A DNA stretch of 36,102 bases from Herbaspirillum sp. ASV7 (GCF_016429215.1 NZ_JAELUH010000056.1:1-36102), one strand, 5' to 3'; counted from the first letter of the stretch, positions 14,463 to 23,430 are shown. The notes: generated from the letters alone by a model not told the origin. Numbers and translations are program-made.

Positions 14463-16886
14463 ATGCAATGCAAACTCACCCGGTTATCCTTGCTGATATC
14501 CGGGCTATTCGTGGCCGGTGCACCGGCCTTCGCACAGACCACGCCGACCACCGAGGTAGGCACCGTGACGGTACAGGGCAGCGGCGGCACGGCCGCCGCC
14601 ACCGGGCTGATCCAGGCCGAGGAATCGCCCAAGGCGCGCAGCTCGGTCAACCGCGACTACATCGAAAAGCAATCATCCAACGGCAACCCGTACCAGATGA
14701 TCAACCTGCTGCCGGGCGTCAATACCTACGATAACGACGGCACGGGCCTGTTCGGTGGCAACATCCGCGTGCGCGGCTTCAACAGCGACCAGCTCGGCTT
14801 CACCATCAACGGCGCCCCGGTCAATGACTCCGGCAACTACGCGGTATACCCGCAGGAATACACCGACGCCGAGAACCTGTGCAACATCTTCGTCACCCAG
14901 GGCTCGACCGATACCGAAGCGCCGCACGTGGGCGCCACCGGCGGCAACATCGGCATGACCACCTGTGCACCGGAGGACGAGCGCCGCATCCGCGTCACCA
15001 ATGTTCTGGGTTCCAACAGCCTCTGGAAACGCTATGTCCGTTTCGATTCCGGCAAGCTCTTCGATGGCCGCTTCAAATTCTTCCTCTCCTATTCCAAGAC
15101 CACCGCCGACAAGTTCAAGGGCGCGGGTGGCGCGATCAAGGACCACGTCGACTTCGGCGCCAACCTCGATCTCGGACAAGGCAGCTTCATCAACGGCAGC
15201 ATCCTGTACAACAAGGCCATCAACAACAACTACCGCTCGCTGACCAAGGCGCAGATCGCCCAGTACGGCACCGGCTATGACTTCGGCACCAAGGCGCCGG
15301 TGCACCAGCCGGCGCTGGCCGGCACGGCGCAGAACGACACCACCTATAGCCCCAACGCCAGCATCGCCAACGACAACTACTATGCCTATAGCCTGAACCC
15401 GTTCAAGAACTGGCTGGCCACGGTCAACGGCCACTTCCAGTTGAGCCCGACCTCCAGCATCGATGTCGACCCCTACTTCTGGTATGGCTTCGGCACCGGC
15501 GGCAACCAGTTGCAGAATGTCAAGGAAGGCGGCGTCGCCGGCGCCAGCCAGGTCGGCGGCGGCGTGCGCGACATCAACGGTGATGGCGACCGCCTCGATA
15601 CCGTCTACGCCTACCAGGGCAGCGTACAGAAGACCTTCCGTCCGGGTGTGACCTTCAAGTTCAACCAGCAGCTCGACAACCACAAACTCATGGCCGGTTA
15701 TTGGTATGAGCGCTCACGCCAGCAGCAAAATGGTCCCTTCAGCCCCGTCGACAGCAACGGCAACATCGCCGACCTGTGGCTGGAAAATTCCGACCAGTGG
15801 CTGCGCAACGCCGATGGATCGGTACTGCAATACCGCGATACGATGACCATCAGCACGGCCCAGTCGATCTTCCTGCAGGACAGCATCAACCTGATGAACG
15901 ACAAGCTCAACGTCCAGGTGGGCGGCCGCTACTCCTCCATCGACCGCGACTTCACCAACTACCCGAGCAGCGGCTCCAGCAGCGGCACGGCCAGCAACGC
16001 CAGCGCCGGCTACTACAAGGTCAAGAAGTCCTATGCCGACTTGCTGCCCAGCCTGGGCCTGCGCTTCCAGCTCGATGAGAGGCAGTCGGTCTTCTTCAAC
16101 GCCGCCAAGAACTTCAAGGCGCCGGGCAACTTCTCGTACTTCAACCTGCTCTCGGGCGGTAGCATCGTCAACGGCCAGCTGGTCGGCGCCACCCAGCGCG
16201 CTGTGCCGGTGGACAAGGAAACTTCCTGGAACTACGACCTGGGCTACCGCTACAACACCGACAAGTGGATGTTCTCCAGCTCGGTGTTCTACATCGACTA
16301 TCACAACCGCATCGCCAGCGCCTACAACGCCGACACCAACAGCAAAACCGACTACAACGTCGGCGACTCGACCTCCAAGGGCTTCGAGCTGGAATCTGGC
16401 TATGCACTGACCCGCAACCTGTCGATGTATGGTTCGCTGTCCTACATCAAGAGCAAGATGAAGGATGACATGCGCAACAGCGCCACCCAGGTGCTGCCGA
16501 CCTCGGGCAAGGAATTCCCGGATACCCCGAACTGGCTATCGGCCCTGTCGCTGCAGTACCAGCAGGATGGCTGGTATGTATTCGGTCAGGCCAAATACAC
16601 CGGCAACCGCTACACCACCCTGGTCAACGACGACAGCATTGGCGGCTACACCGTGTTCAACGCCGGCGCCGGCATCACCCTGCCGTCGACCTCGTGGATG
16701 AAGAAGCCGACCATCCGCCTCAACGCCTACAACCTGTTCGACAAGCAATACCTGAACCTGAGCAGCGGTAGCGGCAGCCAGTTCACTACCAATGCCAACA
16801 CCGTCAATGGCATCAGTGGCAGCGCACCGTCGTTCTATGTGGGTGCCCCGCGCACCTTTACCGTCACCCTGACCGCGGACTTCTGA
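14463..16886 (+). CDS. TonB-dependent outer-membrane receptor
   Basis: The 807-aa protein has a signal peptide (cleaved after PAFA, about residue 24), a TonB-box-like TEVGTVTVQG near the mature N-terminus, a plug domain (NPYQMINLLPGVNTYDNDGTGLFGGNIRVRGFNSDQLGFTINGAPVND) and a beta-barrel of repeated aromatic strands ending in the canonical C-terminal Phe (TFTVTLTADF). Two cysteines in the plug (NLCNIF...MTTCAP) may form a disulfide. The substrate is unknown; nothing in the locus (no ABC importer, no siderophore enzyme) points to iron. AGGGGAA at 14451 precedes the ATG. It sits inside its own exbD-tonB / exbB set and beside an exported PLD-type enzyme. Confidence 0.94.
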   Translation: MQCKLTRLSLLISGLFVAGAPAFAQTTPTTEVGTVTVQGSGGTAAATGLIQAEESPKARSSVNRDYIEKQSSNGNPYQMINLLPGVNTYDNDGTGLFGGNIRVRGFNSDQLGFTINGAPVNDSGNYAVYPQEYTDAENLCNIFVTQGSTDTEAPHVGATGGNIGMTTCAPEDERRIRVTNVLGSNSLWKRYVRFDSGKLFDGRFKFFLSYSKTTADKFKGAGGAIKDHVDFGANLDLGQGSFINGSILYNKAINNNYRSLTKAQIAQYGTGYDFGTKAPVHQPALAGTAQNDTTYSPNASIANDNYYAYSLNPFKNWLATVNGHFQLSPTSSIDVDPYFWYGFGTGGNQLQNVKEGGVAGASQVGGGVRDINGDGDRLDTVYAYQGSVQKTFRPGVTFKFNQQLDNHKLMAGYWYERSRQQQNGPFSPVDSNGNIADLWLENSDQWLRNADGSVLQYRDTMTISTAQSIFLQDSINLMNDKLNVQVGGRYSSIDRDFTNYPSSGSSSGTASNASAGYYKVKKSYADLLPSLGLRFQLDERQSVFFNAAKNFKAPGNFSYFNLLSGGSIVNGQLVGATQRAVPVDKETSWNYDLGYRYNTDKWMFSSSVFYIDYHNRIASAYNADTNSKTDYNVGDSTSKGFELESGYALTRNLSMYGSLSYIKSKMKDDMRNSATQVLPTSGKEFPDTPNWLSALSLQYQQDGWYVFGQAKYTGNRYTTLVNDDSIGGYTVFNAGAGITLPSTSWMKKPTIRLNAYNLFDKQYLNLSSGSGSQFTTNANTVNGISGSAPSFYVGAPRTFTVTLTADF

Positions 16887-16901
16887 TCGCGGCCAATCCC
16901 G

Positions 16902-16933
16902 GGGGTGGCGTCGCCGGCAAGCGGCGCCGCCCC
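16902..16933 (+). other. Long intergenic hairpin between receptor gene and exbB
   Basis: A 13-bp stem with two G-U pairs (16902-16914 with 16921-16933) and a six-base loop lies between the receptor stop and exbB. No T-run follows, so it is not a complete intrinsic terminator. It is better explained as an mRNA-stabilising or partial-attenuation structure allowing more receptor than ExbB to be made. Confidence 0.6.
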
Positions 16934-16954
16934 GCTACTGCAAGAGAGGCAAGC

Positions 16955-17596
16955 ATGAACATGCAATTACTCCACGAACTGGCTTTCTACCTGATGTACG
17001 CCTGCGCCGCGCTGGCCATTTTCGTCATCGCCGAACGCGGGCTGTTCTTTGGCTACACGATGCGCCAGGCCACCGGCCTGGAGCGCGCCATGACCCATGC
17101 CGTGCAGCACGTGCAGGAACTGCCGGCCGAGCTGACCACGCGTCCCAGCCTGCCGCTGGCGCTGGTGACCGACATCCTCTCCGAGAAGCACCACCTGCAT
17201 TCGGAGAAGGACCTGGAGGACTTCAGCGAATCGGTCTACATCGCCAAGCGCGGTGAAGTGCAGCAACGCCTGTGGATCCTCGATACCATCGTCACGGCCG
17301 CTCCGCTGCTGGGCCTGCTGGGCACCATCCTGGGCATCATCGATACCTTCAAGGCACTGGCGGTCTCGGGCGTTTCCGATCCCGGCCAGGTATCGCAAGG
17401 CATCGGCACGGCCCTGTATGCCACCGCACTGGGCATCGGCATTGCCGTGGTCGGCATGTTCTTCTTCAACCTGTTCCAGGAGCGTATCGAGCGCATCAAC
17501 GATCATCTGAAGGTATTGATGCTGCGCGCCTGCGTAGGTCGTGGCAGCCAGCCGCAATCGAGCCCGCAACCGCATGGCAAGCTGCACGTGGCCTGA
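16955..17596 (+). CDS. exbB: ExbB/TolQ-type proton channel subunit
   Basis: A 213-aa MotA/TolQ/ExbB-family membrane protein with three helices: one near the N-terminus (about 8-28) and two after the cytoplasmic loop. The channel helices carry the family signature TAAPLLGLLGTILGIIDTFKAL and GIGTALYATALGIGIAVVGMFFFNLFQ. It is the motor partner of the ExbD encoded 3.3 kb upstream. A GAGAGG precedes the start. It is 17 bp upstream of the PLD-type gene, implying one transcript. Confidence 0.93.
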   Translation: MNMQLLHELAFYLMYACAALAIFVIAERGLFFGYTMRQATGLERAMTHAVQHVQELPAELTTRPSLPLALVTDILSEKHHLHSEKDLEDFSESVYIAKRGEVQQRLWILDTIVTAAPLLGLLGTILGIIDTFKALAVSGVSDPGQVSQGIGTALYATALGIGIAVVGMFFFNLFQERIERINDHLKVLMLRACVGRGSQPQSSPQPHGKLHVA

Positions 17597-17613
17597 ACCA
17601 GTTCACTACCATC

Positions 17614-18861
17614 ATGATCGCTCCCCTTCGCATGACCCTGCGCCTGACTGCCGCATTTGGTCTGGCGCTTACCCTGCATGGTACGGCCCGTGCCGAATTC
17701 GCCATCCCCGGCTTCGAGCTGGTGCATACCGTCCCGCGCGAGACCACGCTGGGTACACCCGACCTGCGCGACGCCGCCCTGGTCTGGAAGGAAATGTTCG
17801 ATAGCGCCCGGCGCGAGATCGTCTTCGGCCAGTTCTATGTGGCCGGGCAGGACGGCGAGGCGCTCGACGACATCATGGCCCACCTGGAAGCGGCCGGACG
17901 ACGCGGTGTGAAGATCCGCTTCCTGATGGAAAAGAAGGGCGAGTTCGCCTCGGTGCCGGCCACGATAGAAAAGCTCAAGCGCATTCCCAACCTGGAGTTC
18001 CGCCAGATCGACTACGCCAGGATGACCGGCAACGGCATCATCCACGCCAAGTACTTCGTGGTGGATGGCCGGAGCGCCTTTGTCGGCAGCCAGAACTTCG
18101 ACTGGCGCTCCTTCTCGCACATCCACGAGACCGGGCTGAAGATCAGCGATGCCACCGTGGCGGCGCAGGTGCAGGCGATCTTCGAGATCGACTGGGCAGC
18201 ACAGGCCGCCATCGCCGCCGGCCAGGCGCCGACCGTGACCAACCGCGCCATCGTGCCGGCCGATCCCAAGGTGGGCAACTATCTGGTGGCCAGTCCGAAC
18301 GCCTTCAATCCGCCCGGCGTGGGGGATTCGCAGAGCGAGCTGGTGCGCCTGATCGGCCAGGCCCGCCAGGAAGTGCGGGTGCAGTTGCTGGACTACGCGC
18401 CGCTGTCCTATGGTCCCAACCATACCCGTCCGTATTACGCCGTGATCGACGATGCCCTGCGCGCGGCCGCCACGCGCGGCGTGAAGATCAAGCTGATGGT
18501 CTCGAACTGGAACACCGAGCAACCGGCCATCCGCTACCTGCAGAGCCTGGCCCTGCTGCCCAACGTGGAGATCCGCATCGTCACGCTGCCGCAGGCCTCC
18601 GGTGGTTTCATCCCCTTCGCCCGGGTGATCCACACCAAGGCCATGAGCATCGATGGCGAGGTGGCCTGGATCGGCACCAGCAACTGGGCCGGCGGCTACC
18701 TGGACAACTCGCGCAATCTTGAAGTGGTCCTGCACGACGCCAACATGGCGCGGCGGGTGGCCGCGCTGCACGAACAGACCTGGAGTTCTTCCTATGCGCA
18801 GCCCATCGATGTGCTGCGGGTCTATCCACGCCCGGCCAAGGGCCAGCCGACCTCGGAATAA
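17614..18861 (+). CDS. Exported phospholipase D-superfamily enzyme, PLD3/PLD4-like
   Basis: The 415-aa product has a signal peptide (MTLRLTAAFGLALTLHGTARA, cleaved near residue 27) and two complete HKD motifs: H144-K146-D151 in HAKYFVVDGRSAFVGSQNFD and H340-K342-D347 in HTKAMSIDGEVAWIGTSNWA. The blocks after each motif (DWRSFSHIHETG; GTSNWAGGY) resemble animal PLD3/PLD4, which are lysosomal 5' exonucleases and lipid-modifying enzymes, more than cardiolipin synthases. It should act on phosphodiesters in the periplasm or outside. The gene is 17 bp from exbB and probably in the receptor operon. The ATG at 17632 is an alternative start. Substrate inference is mine. Confidence 0.88.
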   Translation: MIAPLRMTLRLTAAFGLALTLHGTARAEFAIPGFELVHTVPRETTLGTPDLRDAALVWKEMFDSARREIVFGQFYVAGQDGEALDDIMAHLEAAGRRGVKIRFLMEKKGEFASVPATIEKLKRIPNLEFRQIDYARMTGNGIIHAKYFVVDGRSAFVGSQNFDWRSFSHIHETGLKISDATVAAQVQAIFEIDWAAQAAIAAGQAPTVTNRAIVPADPKVGNYLVASPNAFNPPGVGDSQSELVRLIGQARQEVRVQLLDYAPLSYGPNHTRPYYAVIDDALRAAATRGVKIKLMVSNWNTEQPAIRYLQSLALLPNVEIRIVTLPQASGGFIPFARVIHTKAMSIDGEVAWIGTSNWAGGYLDNSRNLEVVLHDANMARRVAALHEQTWSSSYAQPIDVLRVYPRPAKGQPTSE

Positions 18862-18926
18862 GACGAGCGCGGGCCTGAAAAGCGGCGCCACTTGCAGGGC
18901 GCTGCTGATGCTTTCCGCTTCCTGGA

Positions 18927-18966
18927 CTACACTGACGCAATGTAGCGACATTTCGTCATTGTGTAG
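18927..18966. promoter_or_regulatory. Lrp-type autoregulatory inverted repeat
   Basis: A 40-bp imperfect palindrome runs from CTACAC (18927) to GTGTAG (18961-18966), with inner arms TGACGCAATGT and ACATTTCGTCA. It ends 22 bp before the Lrp-family start codon, the usual place for autoregulation by this family. Confidence 0.6.
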
Positions 18967-18988
18967 CATCCACCGGAGGAGAACGGAC

Positions 18989-19453
18989 ATGATCAGGCTG
19001 GACCAACTGGACGACATCGACCGCCAGCTCCTCTCCATCCTGCAGTTGAACGCGCGCGAGCCGGTGGCCGAGATCGCCCGCCGCCTGGGTGTGGCGCGCA
19101 CCACCGTGATCGCCCGCATGGCCCGCCTGGAACAGGCCGGTGTCATCGGCGGCTATACGCTCAAGCTGGGACGCGACCTGGTCGATCCCAGCCTGCAGGC
19201 CTATGTCGGCATCACCGTACAGCCCAAGGCCGGGCGCGACGTGATCCGCCGCTTCAACCGCATTCCCGAAGTGCAGCAACTGTGCGCCGTCAGCGGCGAG
19301 TTCGATTACGTGGCCTGGCTGCGCGTGGGAACGCCTGAGCAGCTGGACAAGATACTGGACCAGATCGGCGAGATGGAGGGTGTCATCAAGACCACCACCT
19401 CGGTGGTCCTGGCCCGCAAGATCGACCGGGGCGATGTGGCACGGACCGGTTGA
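18989..19453 (+). CDS. Lrp/AsnC-family transcriptional regulator
   Basis: The 154-aa protein has an N-terminal winged helix (LDDIDRQLLSILQLNAREPVAEIARRLGVARTTVIARMARLEQAGVIGGYTLKLG) and a C-terminal RAM ligand and oligomerisation domain (LQAYVGITVQPKAGRDVIRRFNRIPEVQQLCAVSGEFDYVAWLRV). GGAGGAG at 18975-18981 fixes the start. It is followed, 140 bp on, by a lysine/saccharopine dehydrogenase-like gene whose upstream region repeats the same CGTC/GACG half-sites, so lysine or a related amino acid is its probable effector. Confidence 0.92.
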   Translation: MIRLDQLDDIDRQLLSILQLNAREPVAEIARRLGVARTTVIARMARLEQAGVIGGYTLKLGRDLVDPSLQAYVGITVQPKAGRDVIRRFNRIPEVQQLCAVSGEFDYVAWLRVGTPEQLDKILDQIGEMEGVIKTTTSVVLARKIDRGDVARTG

Positions 19454-19455
19454 TG

Positions 19456-19515
19456 CTACATAACGTCATCAGAGCAATACTTATCGTCGAAATTACTCAT
19501 ACTTTCTGACGATTT
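19456..19515. promoter_or_regulatory. Repeated CGTC/GACG half-sites upstream of the dehydrogenase gene
   Basis: CTACATAACGTCA (19456-19468) resembles one arm of the operator at 18927-18966. Further CGTC (about 19485) and GACG (about 19508) elements in A/T contexts follow at spacings of roughly two helical turns. This fits cooperative binding by the Lrp-family protein encoded upstream. Confidence 0.4.
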
Positions 19516-19593
19516 GCCAATTTAATCTGTCGTGGCGACTCCCTAGAATGAAGCCATGGTCCACCACGGGACCACCACTTCGGGAGAGTCATC

Positions 19594-20661
19594 ATGCGCA
19601 CCGTCCTGCTCGGCGCCGGCCACATCGGCCAGACCATCGCCCGCCTGCTCTCCGAGAGCGGCGACTACAATGTCACCCTCGCCGACCGCGATGCCCGGGC
19701 GCTCCAGGCTGCCTCGGCACTGCATGTGGAAAAGACGCTGCTCGATTCCACCGATCCGGCCTTGCTGGCCACGCTGCTGGAGCGCGCCGACATCGTCATC
19801 AATGCCCTGCCCTATCACATGGCGGTGACGGTGGCCACGGCCGCACGCGACACCGGTACTCATTACTTCGACCTGACCGAGGATGTCCATGCCACCCAGG
19901 CCATTGCCGCCCTGGCTGCCGATGCCCGGGTCGCCTTCATGCCCCAGTGCGGGCTGGCACCGGGCTTCATCGGCATCGCCGCGCATCACCTGGCGGCCGG
20001 CTTCGACGAGGTCCGCGACATCAAGATGCGGGTGGGCGCGCTGCCGCAGTTCCCCACCAATGAATTGAAGTACAACCTGACCTGGAGTGTGGATGGCCTC
20101 ATCAACGAGTATTGCCATCCCTGCGAGGCGCTGCGCGATGGCGAGCGTGTCCAGGTCGATGCGCTGGCCGACCTGGAGCATTTCTCTCTCGATGGCGTGG
20201 AGTACGAAGCCTTCAACACCTCCGGCGGCCTGAGCAGCCTGTGCCAGACACTGGCCGGACGGGTGCGCAACCTGGACTACAAGTCGGTGCGCTATCCGGG
20301 CCACCAGGCGAGGATGAAGTTCCTGCTGTCCGACCTCGACCTGCGCCACGACCAGGAGCTGCTCAAGACCATCCTGCGCAAGAGCGTACCGTCGACGATG
20401 CAGGATGTGGTGCTGGTCTTCGTCACCGTCAGCGGCCTGCGCGAGGGCAAGCTGATGCAGGAGGTGTTCACCCGCAAGATCTTCGCCACCCGCGCGAACG
20501 GGCTTGAGCAGAGCGCCATCCAGCGCACCACCGCCGCCGGCGTGTGCGCGGCGGTGGACCTGTTCCGTAGCGGCAAGCTGCCACGCCATGGCTTCATCCG
20601 CCAGGAGCAGATCGCCCTGCCGGATTTCCTGGCCAACCGCTTCGGGGTGATCTATGCCTGA
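19594..20661 (+). CDS. Saccharopine dehydrogenase-family enzyme (lysine 6-dehydrogenase-like)
   Basis: A 355-aa enzyme with an N-terminal Rossmann domain (MRTVLLGAGHIGQTIARLL; ALPYHMAVTVATAARDTGTHYFDLTED) and the saccharopine-dehydrogenase C-terminal domain (QCGLAPGFIGIAAHHL, the conserved G-x-x-PG-x substrate-side loop). Family members oxidise saccharopine or lysine at the 6-position in lysine metabolism; the length is close to that of lysine 6-dehydrogenases. The upstream Lrp-type regulator supports amino-acid-induced lysine catabolism. The stop is followed by a convergent SDR gene. Confidence 0.85.
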   Translation: MRTVLLGAGHIGQTIARLLSESGDYNVTLADRDARALQAASALHVEKTLLDSTDPALLATLLERADIVINALPYHMAVTVATAARDTGTHYFDLTEDVHATQAIAALAADARVAFMPQCGLAPGFIGIAAHHLAAGFDEVRDIKMRVGALPQFPTNELKYNLTWSVDGLINEYCHPCEALRDGERVQVDALADLEHFSLDGVEYEAFNTSGGLSSLCQTLAGRVRNLDYKSVRYPGHQARMKFLLSDLDLRHDQELLKTILRKSVPSTMQDVVLVFVTVSGLREGKLMQEVFTRKIFATRANGLEQSAIQRTTAAGVCAAVDLFRSGKLPRHGFIRQEQIALPDFLANRFGVIYA

Positions 20662-20694
20662 TCGTGGCCGGTGATGAACTCCTGCCGCGCGGGC

Positions 20695-21459
20695 TCACTT
20701 TCCACCGGTGACGTCGAGGAAGGTCCCGGTGATGAAGGAAGCCTCTTCGCTGGCCAGCCACAGCACCGCGCGTGCCACCTCTTCGGGCTGACCGCCACGG
20801 CCCATGGGGATGGAGTCCCTGACGCGGTTGACCCGGTCCGGTTCGCCGCCGCTGGCGTGCATCTCGGTGTAGATATGGCCGGGACGGATGCAGTTCACGC
20901 GGATGCCTTCGCGCGCGACTTCCTTGGCCAGTCCGATGGTGAAGGTCTCCAGCGCGCCCTTGGAGGCCGCATAGTCGACGTACTCGTTCGGACTGCCGAG
21001 CCGGGCCGAGGCGGACGACAGGTTGATCACCACGCCGCCTCGTCCCTGGTGGCGGTGCGCCATGCGCCTGACCGCCTGCTGGGCGCACAGCATGGGGCCG
21101 ATGGCATTGACGGCGAAGATGCGCTGCATGCGCGCAAAGTCCAGATCCTCCAGCCGGGATTGCCGCTGCAGAATGGCGGCGTTGTTGACCAGGACGTCGA
21201 TGCGTCCGAAGCTGTCGTCGAGCGCGCCGAACATCCGTGCGACCTGGTCCGGATCGGCGCTGTCGGCCTGCACGGCCAGGGCGCGTCGCCCCAGCTTGTG
21301 CACGTCGGCCACGACCGCCTCGGCCGCCGCCCCGTTGGTCACGTAGCTGAGCACCACGTCATAGCCACGACTCGCGGCCAGGCGTGCCGTGGCCGCGCCC
21401 ATGCCACGGCTGCCGCCGGTGATCAGGATGACGGGGGCTGGTTGGGTATCAATCGTCAT
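20695..21459 (-). CDS. SDR-family oxidoreductase (glucose-1-dehydrogenase-like group)
   Basis: Classical SDR of 254 aa with TGGSRGMG (14-21), NNAA in place of NNAG, catalytic Ser in NLSSASARLG, and YAASK. The ending FITGTFLDVTGGK is the common FabG/glucose-dehydrogenase-type C-terminus. Substrate unknown. It lies 46 bp downstream of the EamA-type transporter gene on the same strand, and the two are probably co-transcribed. Confidence 0.88.
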   Translation of the reverse strand: MTIDTQPAPVILITGGSRGMGAATARLAASRGYDVVLSYVTNGAAAEAVVADVHKLGRRALAVQADSADPDQVARMFGALDDSFGRIDVLVNNAAILQRQSRLEDLDFARMQRIFAVNAIGPMLCAQQAVRRMAHRHQGRGGVVINLSSASARLGSPNEYVDYAASKGALETFTIGLAKEVAREGIRVNCIRPGHIYTEMHASGGEPDRVNRVRDSIPMGRGGQPEEVARAVLWLASEEASFITGTFLDVTGGK

Positions 21460-21505
21460 TGCGAAGTTCTCCAGGGATCAGAAACAAAGGAAGGCGAACC
21501 CGATC

Positions 21506-22339
21506 TCAACCGATCATGACCGCGCCGGCAGCAATGGCGAGGCAGGCCAGCAGGCGTGACGGGCTCAATGGCTCGCCCAGGAAACGATGACCGATCACGG
21601 CAGCGAATAGCACGCTGGTCTCGCGCAGCGCCGATACCGCTCCCATCGGGGCGACCGACATGGCGTAGATGACGATGCCATAGGCCAAGAGCGAGACCAG
21701 CCCGCCGGCAGCGGCCTTGGCCACGCTGCGACTGCCGCCAGTCGGCCACAATGCCCGTGCCCCGCGCAAGGCGACAAAGACCAGCGGCATGAGCAGCCCC
21801 CACATGGCGCACATCCAGGCGGTATAAGCCATCGGCGCGCCCGACAGGCGCACGCCGATGCCGTCGGTCACGCTGTAGGCGGCGATGAAACAGCCCGTGC
21901 CGAGTGCATAGGGCAGGCTGGGCAGCCCGAGCCTGCGGCCCCGCAAGGAGAGCACAATGATGCCCAGCGAGACCAGCGCGATACCCAGCAGGGCGGTGAG
22001 CTCCATCCGCTCGCCGGCAAGCCACACCGCACCCAGCGTCACCAGCATGGGCGAGCAGCCGCGCGCGATCGGATAGGTCTGGCCGAGATCACCGGCCCGG
22101 TAACTGCGTACCAGGAACAGGTTGTAGCCGACGTGCAGAAGCGCCGAGAGTACGCCACAGGGCCAACTGGCACGCGCGGGCGCTGGCAGCCATAGGGCGC
22201 TGACGAGGCTGGCCAGGGCCACGGCCAGGCACATGACGGTCATGGACCAGAGGCGATCTCCATCGGCGCGCAAGAGTGCGTTCCAACTGGCGTGCAAGAA
22301 GGCCGCGAACAGGATCAAGAGGACAATGTGCAAAGGCAT
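21506..22339 (-). CDS. DMT-superfamily (EamA) transporter
   Basis: The 277-aa protein is a ten-helix EamA-type transporter with two repeated halves (HASWNALLRADGD... in the first; SVAPMGAVSALRETSVLFAAVIGHRFLGEPLSPSRLLACLAIAAGAVMIG in the second). The RETSVLFAAVIG...LGE block is typical of the family. These proteins usually export amino acids or other small metabolites. Upstream is a LysR gene on the same strand; downstream the SDR gene. Confidence 0.88.
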   Translation of the reverse strand: MPLHIVLLILFAAFLHASWNALLRADGDRLWSMTVMCLAVALASLVSALWLPAPARASWPCGVLSALLHVGYNLFLVRSYRAGDLGQTYPIARGCSPMLVTLGAVWLAGERMELTALLGIALVSLGIIVLSLRGRRLGLPSLPYALGTGCFIAAYSVTDGIGVRLSGAPMAYTAWMCAMWGLLMPLVFVALRGARALWPTGGSRSVAKAAAGGLVSLLAYGIVIYAMSVAPMGAVSALRETSVLFAAVIGHRFLGEPLSPSRLLACLAIAAGAVMIG

Positions 22340-22419
22340 GCCGCATGGTAAGCATGCGCGGGGGCCGGATAAAGCGAAGTCTCCTCATCGCGACATGAGA
22401 GATTGCTCATGCCCGGCTG

Positions 22420-23367
22420 TCAGGTGCGGTAGATCTCGGCTGCCTGCTGCGACTGGGCCAGCATCCAGGCCCGGAAACGCGCCACATGCGGCTGCACTTC
22501 CACACCCTTGGGACAGACGAGGTAATAGGCCAGCGGCGAGGGCAAGGCCAGCTCGAACAAGCGCACCAGGCTGCCGCTTTGCAGCTCCTGCTCCACGTGG
22601 CCGCTGCGTGCCAGCGCCACGCCCTGGCCCAGCAGCGCGGCCTCGATGGTCATGTTGGTGTCGGCCAGGCGTACGCTCTCGCGCAAGGTGGGTAGCGTCA
22701 CGCCGGCCTGCTGGAACCACAGGTCCCACTTGGGTACGATGTCCGCGCCTGCGCGCGTGAGCAAGGGGTAGCGCAGCAGATCGGCCGGCTTGCGCGGCAT
22801 CCCCAGGGCGGCCAGCAGCGAGGGGCTGGCCACCGGGAAGACCTGCTCGCGGAACAGGAACTCGGAAAACAGGTTGGGATAGTTCCCAGGGCCAAAGCGG
22901 ATGGCCACATCGGGGTCGGCCGGCGTGAAATGGATGGGCGCGTCGGTCGTCTCCAGCGTGACCAGCAGCTCGGGATGCAGTTGCGCCAGCTGCGGCAACC
23001 TCGGCAGGAGCCACTTGAGCGCGAACGAATAGGTGGTGCTGACCTTGAGCCGCACGCGTCCCTTTTGCTCGCGCAGGTCGGCCAGGGTGGCCTCCAGCTT
23101 CAGGAAGAACTCCCGCACCACCGGCGCCAGCGCCGCCCCGGCCGGCGTGAGCGTGAGCGCCTTGCCGCGCTGGAAAAGCTGCACGCCCCAGAGATCTTCC
23201 AGATGCCTGAGCTGGTGACTGACCGCGCTTTGGGTCACGTGCAGCTCTTCCGAGGCGGACGTAAAGGTGGCATGCCTGGTGGCAACCTCGAAGGCACGCA
23301 ATGTAGCGGTGGGGGGCAGGTCTCTCACTGGACGCTCGCGCGGGCGACGGGTCGGCCGCCCTCTCAT
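22420..23367 (-). CDS. LysR-family regulator, GcvA-like
   Basis: The 315-aa product contains LPPTATLRAFEVATRHATFTSASEELHVTQSAVSHQLRHLEDLWGVQLFQRGKALTLT, the GcvA-type winged helix, and a type-2 periplasmic-binding-like effector domain (DVAIRFGPGNYPNLFSEFLFREQVFPVASPSLL). ATG 23367 gives a short basic extension before the domain; a GTG at 23328 is equally possible. It diverges from the YheO/DauR-like gene across a striking 32-bp palindrome. The EamA and SDR genes follow on the same strand. Confidence 0.9.
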   Translation of the reverse strand: MRGRPTRRPRERPVRDLPPTATLRAFEVATRHATFTSASEELHVTQSAVSHQLRHLEDLWGVQLFQRGKALTLTPAGAALAPVVREFFLKLEATLADLREQKGRVRLKVSTTYSFALKWLLPRLPQLAQLHPELLVTLETTDAPIHFTPADPDVAIRFGPGNYPNLFSEFLFREQVFPVASPSLLAALGMPRKPADLLRYPLLTRAGADIVPKWDLWFQQAGVTLPTLRESVRLADTNMTIEAALLGQGVALARSGHVEQELQSGSLVRLFELALPSPLAYYLVCPKGVEVQPHVARFRAWMLAQSQQAAEIYRT

Positions 23368-23430
23368 GAAGGGAAGCTCATGATAGCAAGCGTAGCATCG
23401 GGCGGAGCATTCCCCCTCCGGGGACGCACT

